A stretch of DNA of 10,569 nt, taken from NCBI RefSeq assembly GCF_938030725.1, contig NZ_CALHIQ010000082.1, positions 1 to 10,569 on the forward strand, given 5' to 3'. How positions within the stretch are numbered: position 1 is the stretch's first letter; each line of letters begins with the position of its first letter. The translations under genes and the position numbers were made by a program. The stretch comes from an uncultured Fretibacterium sp. GTDB taxonomy: Bacteria; Synergistota; Synergistia; Synergistales; Aminobacteriaceae. The notes beneath the pieces were generated by a model that made no database searches, was not told the origin of the DNA, and worked only from the letters and a program-made list of their open reading frames with translations. This document shows, piece by piece, positions 1 to 6,819 of the stretch.

Positions 1-106
1 GGACGAGGTTGTCCACCTCGTTGAAGGGGTCCGCGGAAAAGGGGATGTCGCCCCGCCACTCAAGGTAGTCAAAGAGGTTCGCCACCTGTCCTCGCCTCCT
101 CTGCAT
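1..106 (-). CDS. DUF2974-type (Mbeg1-like) protein, N-terminal fragment
   Basis: Only the first codons of a minus-strand gene are present; the rest lies left of the window. From the ATG at 106 it reads MQRRRGQV, then ANLFDYLEWRGDIPF, then SADPFNEVDNLV. An opening of the form N(I/L)FDYLxWRGDxxFxxDPFNEVDNL is what I know from DUF2974 proteins, an alpha/beta-hydrolase-like (lipase-like) family common in gut anaerobes. The start is uncertain. A GTG at 85 has an AGGAGG at 100-95 with a 9-nt spacer and gives a family-typical beginning just before ANLFDYL. The ATG at 106 has a G-run about 6 nt upstream. It follows the S1 gene on the same strand, but a hairpin separates them, so it may be transcribed separately. 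Family recognition rests on about 30 residues; catalytic residues are outside the window. Confidence 0.62.
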   Translation of the reverse strand, partial: MQRRRGQVANLFDYLEWRGDIPFSADPFNEVDNLV

Positions 107-149
107 AGCGTTCCCCCTTACCGTCCCCCGAACGTGAGGGGCAGATACG

Positions 150-176
150 AAAAGGGGCGGACCAGCCGCCCCTTTT
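150..176 (-). terminator. Hairpin downstream of the S1 gene
   Basis: A perfect 11-bp inverted repeat (AAAAGGGGCGG at 150-160 and CCGCCCCTTTT at 166-176) encloses a 5-nt loop. Read on the minus strand it begins 38 nt after the S1 stop codon. The only U-run is the TTTT at the end of the 3' arm, so it is a slightly non-classical intrinsic terminator. The stem is nearly symmetrical and could also act on the plus strand, but no plus-strand gene ends there. Confidence 0.7.
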
Positions 177-214
177 AAGTTTTCGCTTACGGCAAACGCC
201 GTCGTTTCGTTTCT

Positions 215-1765
215 TTAGAAGTTCTTATCCTTTAAGGCTTCGACAAAGGGATTCTGATACAGGCCGCCCTCGTCCAGCCCCGCGTCGCCTGCGTTGGAAC
301 GGCGATCCTCACGGGACTCCTTCCTGTGCTGCTGGCGCTCCTCGCGCCTGGGCTGCTGAGGCTCCGCCGGCTCCTCCAGGGCGCTCAGGGAGAGGCGCAT
401 CCTGCGCTGTTCGGGGTTGACCTCGATCATGCGCGCCACGACCTCCTGCCCCTCATGCAGCACGTCGCCTGGTTTCTCGACGCGCCTGTTGCTGAGCTGC
501 GAGATGTGGATGAGGGCCTCCACGCCTTCCTCCGCCTCCACGAAGGCACCGAACTCCGCGAGGCGCACGACCTTGACCTTGAGGTCCTGGCCCACGGCGT
601 AGCGCTTGTCGATGTCCTTCCACGGGTCGTTGAGCTGCTTGTAGCCCAGGCTGATGCGGCACTTCTTCGGGTCCTCGCTCAGGGCGATATCCATCACCAG
701 GACCTCCACCTCCTGCCCCTTGCGGAAGGTGTCCCTTGGATGCTTGATGCGGGACCAGCTGATGTCGCCGATATGGATCAGGCCCTCGATGCCCGGCTCC
801 AGCTCGACGAACGCCCCGAAGTCCGTCACGTTGGTGACGACGCCCTTCATGACGTCGCCCTTGTGGATGCGCTCGCTGACGGTCAGCCACGGGTCCCCCT
901 GAACCTGCTTGATGCTCAGGGAGATGCGGTCCTTCTCCTTGTCGAGGCCGATGACTTTGACGGTGACCTTGTCGCCCTTCTTGTAGAGGTCGCGGATGCG
1001 GACGTTGCGCTTCCACGTGATCTCACTGACGTGGACGAGGCCGTCCATGGCGCCCTTGAGGTTTACGAAGATGCCGAAGTCCGTGATGCTGCTGACCTCG
1101 CCCTCCAGGACGTCGCCCTCGTGGACTTCGTCGTAGAACTTCGCACGCTTCTCGGCGTTCTCCTTCGCCACGAGGTCCTTACGGGAAAAGACCAGGCGAT
1201 GCTTCCGCTTGTCCCGCTCCAGGGGCTTGACCTCAAAGGTCTCGTCGATGAAGCTCGACAGGTTGGAGCCTCGGCCGTTCTCGGCGATATGGGACATGGG
1301 GATGAAACCCTCCAGGCCACAGCACTCCACCATCAGGCCGCCCTTGACCTTGCGGAGCCCCTTCACCTGAACCGTTTCGTTCCCCTCAAGCAGGGCCTCA
1401 AGCTCGGCCCATCGACGGTCAAATTCGCTGCGCCACCGGCTCAGGAGAAGCTGCGCCTCCTCGCCGTCGCGGATCTTGACCACCTGGACCTCGATCTTGT
1501 CGCCCGTCTTCGGCTTCTCCACGTCCTCGATGAGGATGCGGTGCGTCCACTCCTTCTCGGGGAGCAGTCCTTCGCACTTATAGCCGACGTCGACGAGCCA
1601 GCCGTTCTCCGTTTCCGCGACGACGGTGCCGTCCTTGATGATCTCGCCCGGATGAAGGCGCGTCGCTACGTCGTACTCCTCCATCAGCTTGCCCTGATCC
1701 ATCTCCTGCCCGTCGCTCTGCGAAGCCTGCTCCAGTTCCATATCCCTGTTCATTTCCTGTTCCAT
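215..1765 (-). CDS. rpsA: S1 RNA-binding domain protein (ribosomal protein S1-like, five repeats)
   Basis: A cytoplasmic RNA-binding protein of the bacterial S1 family, expected to bind mRNA and help it onto the 30S subunit. Counted from the upstream ATG at 1774, five S1 (OB-fold) repeats lie at about residues 42-113, 131-199, 218-289, 305-378 and 395-465. Repeats 3-5 are the most canonical, with TDFGIFV, TDFGAFV and AEFGAFV, then DGLVHVSEITW, EGLIHIGDISW and EALIHISQLS. Repeats 1 and 2 are diverged, as is usual for the ribosome-contacting end. DPW linkers join repeats 3-4 and 4-5. The N-terminus (about 35 residues) is acidic and Gln/Met-rich; the C-terminus (about 468-495) is charged and Arg/Glu/Gln-rich. 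E. coli S1 has six repeats; four or five is common elsewhere. I chose ATG 1765 because GGGGG at 1781-1777 is only 2 nt from ATG 1774 but 11 nt from 1765. It follows ispH closely, an adjacency also seen in clostridia, where the two can be fused. Confidence 0.93.
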   Translation of the reverse strand: MEQEMNRDMELEQASQSDGQEMDQGKLMEEYDVATRLHPGEIIKDGTVVAETENGWLVDVGYKCEGLLPEKEWTHRILIEDVEKPKTGDKIEVQVVKIRDGEEAQLLLSRWRSEFDRRWAELEALLEGNETVQVKGLRKVKGGLMVECCGLEGFIPMSHIAENGRGSNLSSFIDETFEVKPLERDKRKHRLVFSRKDLVAKENAEKRAKFYDEVHEGDVLEGEVSSITDFGIFVNLKGAMDGLVHVSEITWKRNVRIRDLYKKGDKVTVKVIGLDKEKDRISLSIKQVQGDPWLTVSERIHKGDVMKGVVTNVTDFGAFVELEPGIEGLIHIGDISWSRIKHPRDTFRKGQEVEVLVMDIALSEDPKKCRISLGYKQLNDPWKDIDKRYAVGQDLKVKVVRLAEFGAFVEAEEGVEALIHISQLSNRRVEKPGDVLHEGQEVVARMIEVNPEQRRMRLSLSALEEPAEPQQPRREERQQHRKESREDRRSNAGDAGLDEGGLYQNPFVEALKDKNF

Positions 1766-1789
1766 AATCCACATATCCCCCTTGCCTGC

Positions 1790-2644
1790 CTACATTCTCG
1801 CGATTTTATTGCTTATTTCTGTGATAAGCCACTCGGGCGTGCTCGCCCCCGCGGCAATACCAATCCTGTTCCTGCCCTCAAACCACCCCCGGCTGTCATC
1901 CAGTTCCTGAGCATCCTCAACCCAAAGGACATCCATGCCGTTCGCCTCGGCGATGTTCCGCAGCTTGCCCGTGTTGGCGCTTGCGCGTCCGCCGATGAGG
2001 ACCATTCCATCCACCCGTTTCAAAAGCGCCCGCACCGCTTCCTGACGCTCCATCGTAGCGCGACAGATCGTGTTGCAGACGTGAAGCTCCTTCGCGCGCC
2101 GGACCAGCACCCCCGCCACGGCGGCAAGGCGCTCCTCCTGCTGCGTGGTCTGAGAGATGAGGGCCATGCGGGGCCGCTCCGGCAAGAGGGCCGCCTCGTC
2201 CTCGTCCTTCACCACGTCCAACGGCCCGTCCGTGTGCCCCATGATCCCACGGATCTCCGGGTGCTGACGGTCGCCCAACAGGACCACGTGCCACCCCGCC
2301 TGCGACAGCTCCGCCGCCAGGTTCTGAGCGCGGCCCACGAAGGGACAGGTCATGTCGAAGACCCGCGCGCCCTTCTTCTTCAGGGCCTCCAGCACCTCAA
2401 GGGGCTCACCGTGCGCTCGGATAAACACGTCCGCCCCCGGCGGGACCTCGCTCTCGTCCTGGGCCACGCGAAGCCCCATCCCCTTGAGCCGATCCACCTC
2501 CTGGGGGTTGTGGATCGGCAGCCCGATCGTCCACACGGGCCGACCGGCTCGTCCCTCCTTCAGGGCCTCCAGGATGGCGTCCACCGCCCGCTTCACGCCA
2601 AAGCAGAAGCCGGCGTGCTCCGCCATGACGACCTGCTTCACCAT
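1790..2644 (-). CDS. ispH: 4-hydroxy-3-methylbut-2-enyl diphosphate reductase (IspH/LytB)
   Basis: Last enzyme of the MEP isoprenoid pathway: reduces HMBPP to IPP and DMAPP in the cytoplasm using an oxygen-sensitive [4Fe-4S] cluster. With the start at 2644 the protein is 284 residues, normal for the short form. Three cluster cysteines are present: C14 (AGFCFGVKRA), C100 (DMTCPFV) and C194 (NTICRAT). Substrate-site signatures are also intact: LPIHNPQEVDRL with H45, RAHGEP, QHPEIRGIMGHT with H128 and E130, SQTT, GGRASANTGKL and AGASTPEWLI. An in-frame ATG at 2683 would add 13 Arg/Gly-rich residues, but GGAGG at 2656-2652 sits 7 nt before ATG 2644, which also gives the family-typical N-terminus. 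The start overlaps the end of miaA by 7 nt (ATGGTGA), so the genes are probably translationally coupled. Its product DMAPP is the substrate of MiaA. Confidence 0.97.
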   Translation of the reverse strand: MVKQVVMAEHAGFCFGVKRAVDAILEALKEGRAGRPVWTIGLPIHNPQEVDRLKGMGLRVAQDESEVPPGADVFIRAHGEPLEVLEALKKKGARVFDMTCPFVGRAQNLAAELSQAGWHVVLLGDRQHPEIRGIMGHTDGPLDVVKDEDEAALLPERPRMALISQTTQQEERLAAVAGVLVRRAKELHVCNTICRATMERQEAVRALLKRVDGMVLIGGRASANTGKLRNIAEANGMDVLWVEDAQELDDSRGWFEGRNRIGIAAGASTPEWLITEISNKIARM

Positions 2645-3642
2645 GCCGGCGCCTCCGCGCAGCCTTCGGCCGCGACAGAGCACCCCTCTAGGTGACGAAG
2701 GGCCACCTCCAGGAGAGCTTCCTCCACCCGCTCGGCGGACAGGGCGAACGTATCATACCACAAGGCGGGCCGAAAATGACGGAACCACGTCATCTGCCTT
2801 CGACAAAAGGCACGGGTCCGGCACACCGCTCCCTCAAAGGCCTCGTCCAAACTCATCCGTCCCCATCTCCAGGCCGCAAGCTCACGGTACCCCAACCCCC
2901 GCATGGGAGGGAATCGCTCGTCAAAGCCGTGGTCGATCAGCCAGGCGACCTCCTCCGGGAACCCTCCGTCAAACTCCGCGCGCAGCCGGAGGGCAATGCG
3001 TCGGGCCAGGTCCTCCCGCGGGCGAACCAGCCCGACGTAGAGGACGTCCAGGCCGGAATCCAGTTTCGTCCCCTCCGCATAGAGCCGCGAGGGCGGCGTT
3101 CCGGTCAGGTCCCATATCTCCAGGGCCCGCGAGACCCTCAAAACGTCGTTGGGGTGGAGACGGCCAGCCGTGTCAGGGTCCAGCTCCATGAGGCGCGCGT
3201 GCAGCGCTGCGGGGCCATCGGCCTCCGCCATGGCCTCGTAGCGGCGGCGGACGTTCAAATCATGGGGAAGGGATGCGTTCATGGAGGCGCCGAACAGCGC
3301 GTTGTAGTAGAAGGGCGTTCCTCCGACAAAGAGGGGGAGCCGACCGCGCGCGTTGATGCGGCGAACGGCATCCATCGCGCCCTCGACGAACGAGGACACG
3401 GAAAAATGGACGTCGGGGTCCACGACGTCGATCATGTGGTGCGGGACCTCGCGCCGAACGGAGGCAGGCACCTTGTCCGTGCCCACGTCCATATAGCGGT
3501 AGACCTGACGTGAGTCCACCGAGATGATCTCCGCGTTCAACTTTTTTGCAACGTCGAGGCTCAGGGCCGTCTTGCCCACGGCCGTGGGCCCGATCAGCGC
3601 AATGACAGGCTGCCGTTCACCGTTATTCAAAAGAGCAGCCAC
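2638..3642 (-). CDS. miaA: tRNA dimethylallyltransferase (MiaA)
   Basis: Transfers the dimethylallyl group of DMAPP to N6 of A37 in tRNAs reading UNN codons, giving i6A; cytoplasmic. Counting from GTG 3642 (334 residues): P-loop GPTAVGKT at 18-25, DSRQVYR at 43-49 with the catalytic Asp, PHHMIDVVDP at 67-76, LHPNDVLRVSRALEI at 162-176 and TRAFCRRQMTWFRHF at 276-290. The usual GGTGLY is GGTPFYY here (107-113), a modest departure. The start is ambiguous. The frame is open to a GTG at 3702, but that codon touches a likely -10 element, so it should lie upstream of the transcript. GTG 3642 and TTG 3630 both give normal N-termini; TTG 3630 has GAAGGG 11 nt upstream. The C-terminus runs about 45 residues past the WFRHF motif and overlaps ispH by 7 nt. 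First gene of the cluster. Confidence 0.95.
   Translation of the reverse strand: MAALLNNGERQPVIALIGPTAVGKTALSLDVAKKLNAEIISVDSRQVYRYMDVGTDKVPASVRREVPHHMIDVVDPDVHFSVSSFVEGAMDAVRRINARGRLPLFVGGTPFYYNALFGASMNASLPHDLNVRRRYEAMAEADGPAALHARLMELDPDTAGRLHPNDVLRVSRALEIWDLTGTPPSRLYAEGTKLDSGLDVLYVGLVRPREDLARRIALRLRAEFDGGFPEEVAWLIDHGFDERFPPMRGLGYRELAAWRWGRMSLDEAFEGAVCRTRAFCRRQMTWFRHFRPALWYDTFALSAERVEEALLEVALRHLEGCSVAAEGCAEAPAW
2652..2656 (-). promoter_or_regulatory. Ribosome binding site deciding the ispH start
   Basis: GGAGG on the minus strand, 7 nt upstream of ATG 2644 and inside the 3' end of miaA. It favours the short IspH over the ATG at 2683, which lies upstream of this site. Confidence 0.75.
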
Positions 3643-3692
3643 CCTTCGCCATCCGTCCGACCCCTTCAATAAAATCAGGTAAATGCTTGTTA

Positions 3693-3701
3693 AGTATAGC
3701 A
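3693..3701 (-). promoter_or_regulatory. Extended -10 promoter for the miaA-ispH-S1 cluster
   Basis: Minus strand TGC-TATACT matches the extended -10 form TGnTATAAT with one mismatch. A possible -35 (TTGAAT, 3718-3713) is only 14 nt away, so the extended -10 probably carries most of the recognition. Predicted transcription start is near 3686, which would exclude the GTG at 3702 as the miaA start. Confidence 0.55.
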
Positions 3702-3866
3702 CATTGCGCCCAATTCAAGGGTTCGCCCTCTAGACGATGACGTCGCACCGCGAATGAACGGTGGCAGGACCAGCCCGAAAACCGTATTTCCGTCAGAGGG
3801 GCGGCACGTTTGCGTCATCCAACAAGGCGCTGGCGCAGAAGGACCGGACTTGCGGAATCAACCCTT

Positions 3867-3908
3867 TTGATATATTGTAAGATGGTAAGGTATGTAAAAC
3901 GGTAAAAT
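3867..3908 (+). promoter_or_regulatory. AT-rich candidate promoter region for the J-like membrane protein gene
   Basis: An AT-rich pocket stands out from GC-rich surroundings. It holds TTGATA (3867-3872), TATATT (3871-3876), TATGTA (3891-3896) and TAAAAT (3903-3908). No pair gives a consensus 17-nt spacing, so the exact promoter is unclear. The rest of the 3703-3939 gap holds nothing else I can name. Confidence 0.3.
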
Positions 3909-3924
3909 TTATTTCTTAATATTG

Positions 3925-3930
3925 AGGAGG
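3925..3930 (+). promoter_or_regulatory. Ribosome binding site AGGAGG deciding the start at 3940
   Basis: A perfect AGGAGG lies 9 nt before ATG 3940. The frame extends to a TTG at 3922, but that would translate the Shine-Dalgarno itself, so ATG 3940 is preferred. Confidence 0.8.
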
Positions 3931-3939
3931 CGCTTGAGC

Positions 3940-4890
3940 ATGAGGATGCAGAACAAACGAGGCCCGATCGAGGCACAGAACGCGATCGACAGGAGAAAGT
4001 TGTGGCTGGCCTATCTCGTCTTTCCCCTTCTTTCGCTTCTTCCCGTTCTGCTCCCGCTTATGATGCTGCGGGGTGCGGAGCGCCTGACCTCGCAGCTCGT
4101 GATGCAGCTCATCCTGGACACGTGTCTTTACGTCCTGTTTCGAGGCGTCCTGTTCCCCACGGTGATGCGTTTTCTGCTCCTGAGGCGAGGGACGCGGTAT
4201 GGAGTGGAAACCTATGTCTGCACGGTGCTGTCGGTCGCCGTTTCCATCGCGGCTTGCTGGCTCGTGTACGAGGAACCCTATTTTCCGCTCGTCTTTGACA
4301 TCTTCAGCGCCTACAACGTCCTCACGTATCGATCTTCCGGAAAAAACACGATTTCAACGGGCAGGCTGCTCGCCCTTACGGGCCTGACGGTCGCCCTGCT
4401 GGCGAGCTGGTGCGTCGTACTTGACGACGAGGAGGAAACGCTGAACCGTAAAGTTGCCCAGGCGGTGGCCTCGATCATGGCCCTCTGCTACACGTTCAGC
4501 TCCTATCGAAACGCGAAAGGCGCCGCGAGGGGCGTTGCCCCCTCCCCTTCCGGCCCCGCCGCAACGCCCATTCGAGGCCAGGTCCTGTTGCCCCCCTGGG
4601 AAATGGGCCCGGCGGCGCCTCAGGCGCAGCCGGCGAACGTGCCTCCCGCCAGCGGTGGGTTCGGAGCACCGCAGGACGTCACGGACGAGGAGGCTTTCAG
4701 CTATCTGGGGATCGCTCCAAGCGCCACGATGGAGGAAGTGCAACGGGCCTACGAACGAGGGAAGGAGCGCCTTAATCCTGCGTCCTTCACAATGGGCAGC
4801 GCCGAGTATCAGGATGCCGTCCGTACGCTTCAGCTCCTGGACATGGCGTACCGTCGAGCCTCGATGTACTGCATGGCGCGGAGAGCTTGA
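3940..4890 (+). CDS. Multi-span membrane protein with degenerate J-like C-terminal domain
   Basis: Function unknown; 316 residues. The N-terminal two thirds is an inner-membrane module with hydrophobic segments at about 21-43, 51-80 (possibly re-entrant or two short spans), 91-109 and 143-161, plus a weaker one at 172-188. A Pro/Ala/Gly-rich linker follows at about 194-247. The last 65 residues (about 251-310) have the pattern of a DnaJ J-domain: FSYLGIAPSATMEEVQRAYERG resembles the LGV...AT..EI..AYR helix I-II region, and LQLLDMAYRRAS resembles the later EAY helix. The HPD tripeptide needed to stimulate DnaK ATPase is absent; the equivalent stretch reads RLNPAS. The domain therefore probably does not act as a classic Hsp70 co-chaperone and may be a structural or docking module. 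It has its own AT-rich leader and a terminator, so it is probably monocistronic. Confidence 0.72.
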   Translation: MRMQNKRGPIEAQNAIDRRKLWLAYLVFPLLSLLPVLLPLMMLRGAERLTSQLVMQLILDTCLYVLFRGVLFPTVMRFLLLRRGTRYGVETYVCTVLSVAVSIAACWLVYEEPYFPLVFDIFSAYNVLTYRSSGKNTISTGRLLALTGLTVALLASWCVVLDDEEETLNRKVAQAVASIMALCYTFSSYRNAKGAARGVAPSPSGPAATPIRGQVLLPPWEMGPAAPQAQPANVPPASGGFGAPQDVTDEEAFSYLGIAPSATMEEVQRAYERGKERLNPASFTMGSAEYQDAVRTLQLLDMAYRRASMYCMARRA

Positions 4891-4910
4891 CCCACGCCGC
4901 GCACGGCCTG

Positions 4911-4919
4911 TGTTATGAT
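4911..4919 (+). promoter_or_regulatory. Extended -10 promoter upstream of the YitT gene
   Basis: TGT-TATGAT matches TGnTATAAT with one mismatch. A TTGACC hexamer at 4887-4892 overlaps the previous stop codon but is 21 nt away, too far for a standard -35. The predicted start point (about 4926) falls in the 5' arm of the following hairpin, so initiation here would not transcribe the full hairpin. Confidence 0.45.
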
Positions 4920-4923
4920 TGAA

Positions 4924-4950
4924 GGGCCCCGCTTCGGGGCCTAATTTTAT
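4924..4950 (+). terminator. Rho-independent terminator after the J-like membrane protein gene
   Basis: GGCCCCG (4925-4931) pairs with CGGGGCC (4935-4941) around a 3-nt loop, extendable by one G-U pair (4924 with 4942). TAATTTTAT follows. It lies 34 nt past the stop codon at 4890 and just before the YitT gene, consistent with transcription ending there. Confidence 0.75.
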
Positions 4951-4972
4951 CTTGACGGACGGTGGATTTCAG

Positions 4973-5866
4973 ATGGGCGAGAGGACGCAGCGGGGCCGCG
5001 TGGCGGATTTTCTGTACAGGCTAATGACGGAGGAGCTGGACACTCTGATCAGCACGACCATTGGAACGGTGCTGACCTGTTTTGCCATCATCGCCTTGAT
5101 GATGCCCTACAAATTCGCCTCAGGCGGAGTGACCGGGGTGGCGCTCATCACCAATTACCTCTGGGGGCTCTCACCGGTCTGGGTGATCACGGTGGGCAAC
5201 GCGCTCCTTCTCCTGTGGGGCTGGCACTACCTGTCAATGCGCTTCGCCCTCTGGACGCTCTACGTCACCATCCTGACCAGCCTGGTCCTGCCCATCTTCG
5301 AGATGTTTCGATACCCCGTGATTCAGGAGCCGCTTCTGGCCGCCATCCTTGGCGGAATCATCGGCGGGATCGGCTACGGGATGCTGTTTCGCGTCGACGC
5401 CAGCTCCGGAGGGATGGACGTGGTTTCCGTCGCCGCGAGGAAGCGCTGGGGGGCCGACATCGGGACGATGTCCCTCTACATCAACCTCGTCATCCTGCTG
5501 GCCTCCTTCGTAGCGGTTTCTCTGGAGGAGATCCTCTTTGGAGCACTGATGCTCTACGTGGAAACGTTGACCATCGACAACGTAGTACACTCCTTTCACC
5601 GTCGCACCCAGGCCCTGATCATCAGCGGCCGGGCCCCTGAGATCAAGAACTACATCATGACGGACCTGGAGCGCACGGCCACGCTGATCCCGGCGAAGGG
5701 CGCCTACAGGGACACACCGCTCGAGATGCTCTTGGTGATCCTGCCGAGGCGGCAGGTCGCGTCCCTGAAGCGCTATATCGCCTCTCTGGACCCGACCGCG
5801 TTCGTCATCTTCTCCGAGGTTTCCGAGGTCGTTGGGGAAGGCTTCAAGAGCTGGCTGCGGGCATGA
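4973..5866 (+). CDS. YitT family membrane protein with DUF2179 domain
   Basis: A 297-residue integral membrane protein of the YitT/DUF161-DUF2179 family, whose physiological role is not generally settled. Hydrophobic segments lie at about 28-46, 52-66, 70-88, 91-108, 121-140, 163-183 and 186-203. Family signatures in the membrane part are MPYKFASGGVTGVALI and GGIIGGIGYGMLFR followed by SSGGMD. The cytoplasmic C-terminal DUF2179 domain (about 213-293) contains ATLIPAKGAYR, the LLVILPRRQVASLKRYI strand-helix unit, DPTAFVIFSEVSEV and the closing GEGF. The frame is open back to a TTG at 4919, but that extension would encode the terminator hairpin. GGTGGA at 4961-4966 is 6 nt before ATG 4973, which fits the family N-terminus. 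The next gene starts 28 nt downstream and is probably cotranscribed. Confidence 0.92.
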   Translation: MGERTQRGRVADFLYRLMTEELDTLISTTIGTVLTCFAIIALMMPYKFASGGVTGVALITNYLWGLSPVWVITVGNALLLLWGWHYLSMRFALWTLYVTILTSLVLPIFEMFRYPVIQEPLLAAILGGIIGGIGYGMLFRVDASSGGMDVVSVAARKRWGADIGTMSLYINLVILLASFVAVSLEEILFGALMLYVETLTIDNVVHSFHRRTQALIISGRAPEIKNYIMTDLERTATLIPAKGAYRDTPLEMLLVILPRRQVASLKRYIASLDPTAFVIFSEVSEVVGEGFKSWLRA

Positions 5867-5894
5867 GTGGAACCTCAGAGGGTGAGGTGGCCTC

Positions 5895-6779
5895 ATGAAC
5901 GATATCCTGGTGTTCAACATAGCCCGCCTCGCCGTCAAGTCGATGCTGAACGCGGGGGCGGCCTGGCCCAAACCGGGACTGGTCACGCCCCTGGCCGACG
6001 CGGCGGGGACGACGTTTCAGACGATCGTCGAGGGCGCTCTAGGGCTCCTCCCCTGTTTTCTCAACTGCGCCTCCATCGGGCTTGAGACGGAGGCGATGAA
6101 CCCCGAGGACGTCATGACGCTGCTGCGGCCCGCGGGGATGCAGGGGGAGCGCGAGGTGCAGGGGATCGTTCGAGGGAGCACTTCCTTTAAAGGAAGCATC
6201 TTCTTCCTGGGGCTGCTCAGCGCGGCGGCCGGCCGGCTCTTTGCACAGGAGCGGAACCTGACGCCCCTGGCCCTGACCCTGACGGCCTCCTCCTGCGCTC
6301 GCGGCCTGGTGGAGCGCGAACTGCGCGGGCTGGACGAAGAGAGTGCGGAACTGACGCCGGGGGAAAGGGCCTGGACGCTCTACGGGGTGGACGGCGCGCG
6401 AGGCGAGGCGGAGAGGGGCTTCCCCGTCGCGCTTCAGGCTGCAGACCTCCTGCGGCAGCTTGAGGAGGGGAACGACGCCCTCTCCGGGAGGGAGCGCGCG
6501 GCTCAGGCGCTGCTTGACATTCTGGCCGGGAACTCGGACTCCGCCCTGGCGGAGAGGGTGGGGCTCGACGGGATGCTCCGGGTTCAGGCGGAGGCGAAGG
6601 CCGCCCTCCTGGCAGGGGGCGTCCTCACCTCAGAGGGCCGCGAGGCTGTAAACGCCCTGGACAGGCGGCTGCGGGAGGCGGGTGCAAGTCCCAGGGGGGC
6701 CGAGGTCGCCTTGGCCGCCGCACTGTTCGTCCGGGACCTCGAGGCGCTCCGCCCCACGAGGTCCGGCCGCGAGGAATAG
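5895..6779 (+). CDS. Diverged CitG/MdcB-like triphosphoribosyl-dephospho-CoA synthase family protein
   Basis: A 294-residue protein related to CitG/MdcB, enzymes that condense ATP with dephospho-CoA to make the prosthetic-group precursor of citrate or malonate lyases. Seen here: PKPGLV (25-30), LLRPAGMQGEREV (76-88), the STSFKGSIFFLGLL block (95-108), YGVDGARGEAERGFP (163-177), a region at 211-227 matching the DTN...RG loop, and ASPRGAEVALAAALFV (264-279) for the SPGGAADLLA motif. Several normally conserved positions differ: NTHKG becomes TSFKG, the DTN triad is lost, SPGG is SPRG, and the GAHxDM stretch after PKPG is not recognisable. No lyase subunits are nearby. It may have a different substrate or be inactive; I would not assign citG. 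GAGGTGG about 4 nt before ATG 5895 supports the start. Cotranscription with the YitT gene is likely. Confidence 0.75.
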   Translation: MNDILVFNIARLAVKSMLNAGAAWPKPGLVTPLADAAGTTFQTIVEGALGLLPCFLNCASIGLETEAMNPEDVMTLLRPAGMQGEREVQGIVRGSTSFKGSIFFLGLLSAAAGRLFAQERNLTPLALTLTASSCARGLVERELRGLDEESAELTPGERAWTLYGVDGARGEAERGFPVALQAADLLRQLEEGNDALSGRERAAQALLDILAGNSDSALAERVGLDGMLRVQAEAKAALLAGGVLTSEGREAVNALDRRLREAGASPRGAEVALAAALFVRDLEALRPTRSGREE

Positions 6780-6819
6780 CTGCGGGGCCCCACCCCCGTT
6801 ATCCCAAACGCTTCCTTAG

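Noticed and set aside
326..2695. Plus-strand open frame of 789 codons antisense to the S1 and ispH genes
   Set aside because: The translation is a Leu/Val/Asp/His/Ala-rich shadow with no motif. The minus strand encodes unmistakable S1 and IspH proteins. Long antisense frames are expected in GC-rich coding DNA.
2692..3513. Plus-strand open frame of 273 codons antisense to miaA
   Set aside because: Composition is typical of a reverse-strand shadow and MiaA motifs occupy the opposite strand.
3754..3870. Possible 38-residue plus-strand small ORF in the 3703-3939 gap
   Set aside because: Starts at ATG with no ribosome binding site, has no hydrophobic or basic pattern, and ends at the edge of the AT-rich leader. 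Too short to support by itself.
5895..6779. Calling the CitG homologue citG outright
   Set aside because: Several signature residues are changed and there is no lyase context, so the gene symbol would overstate the evidence.
6783..6798. CGGGG/CCCCG hairpin after the CitG-like gene as a terminator
   Set aside because: Only about 5 bp, C-rich loop and no T-run follow, so it is not distinguishable from GC-rich chance pairing.
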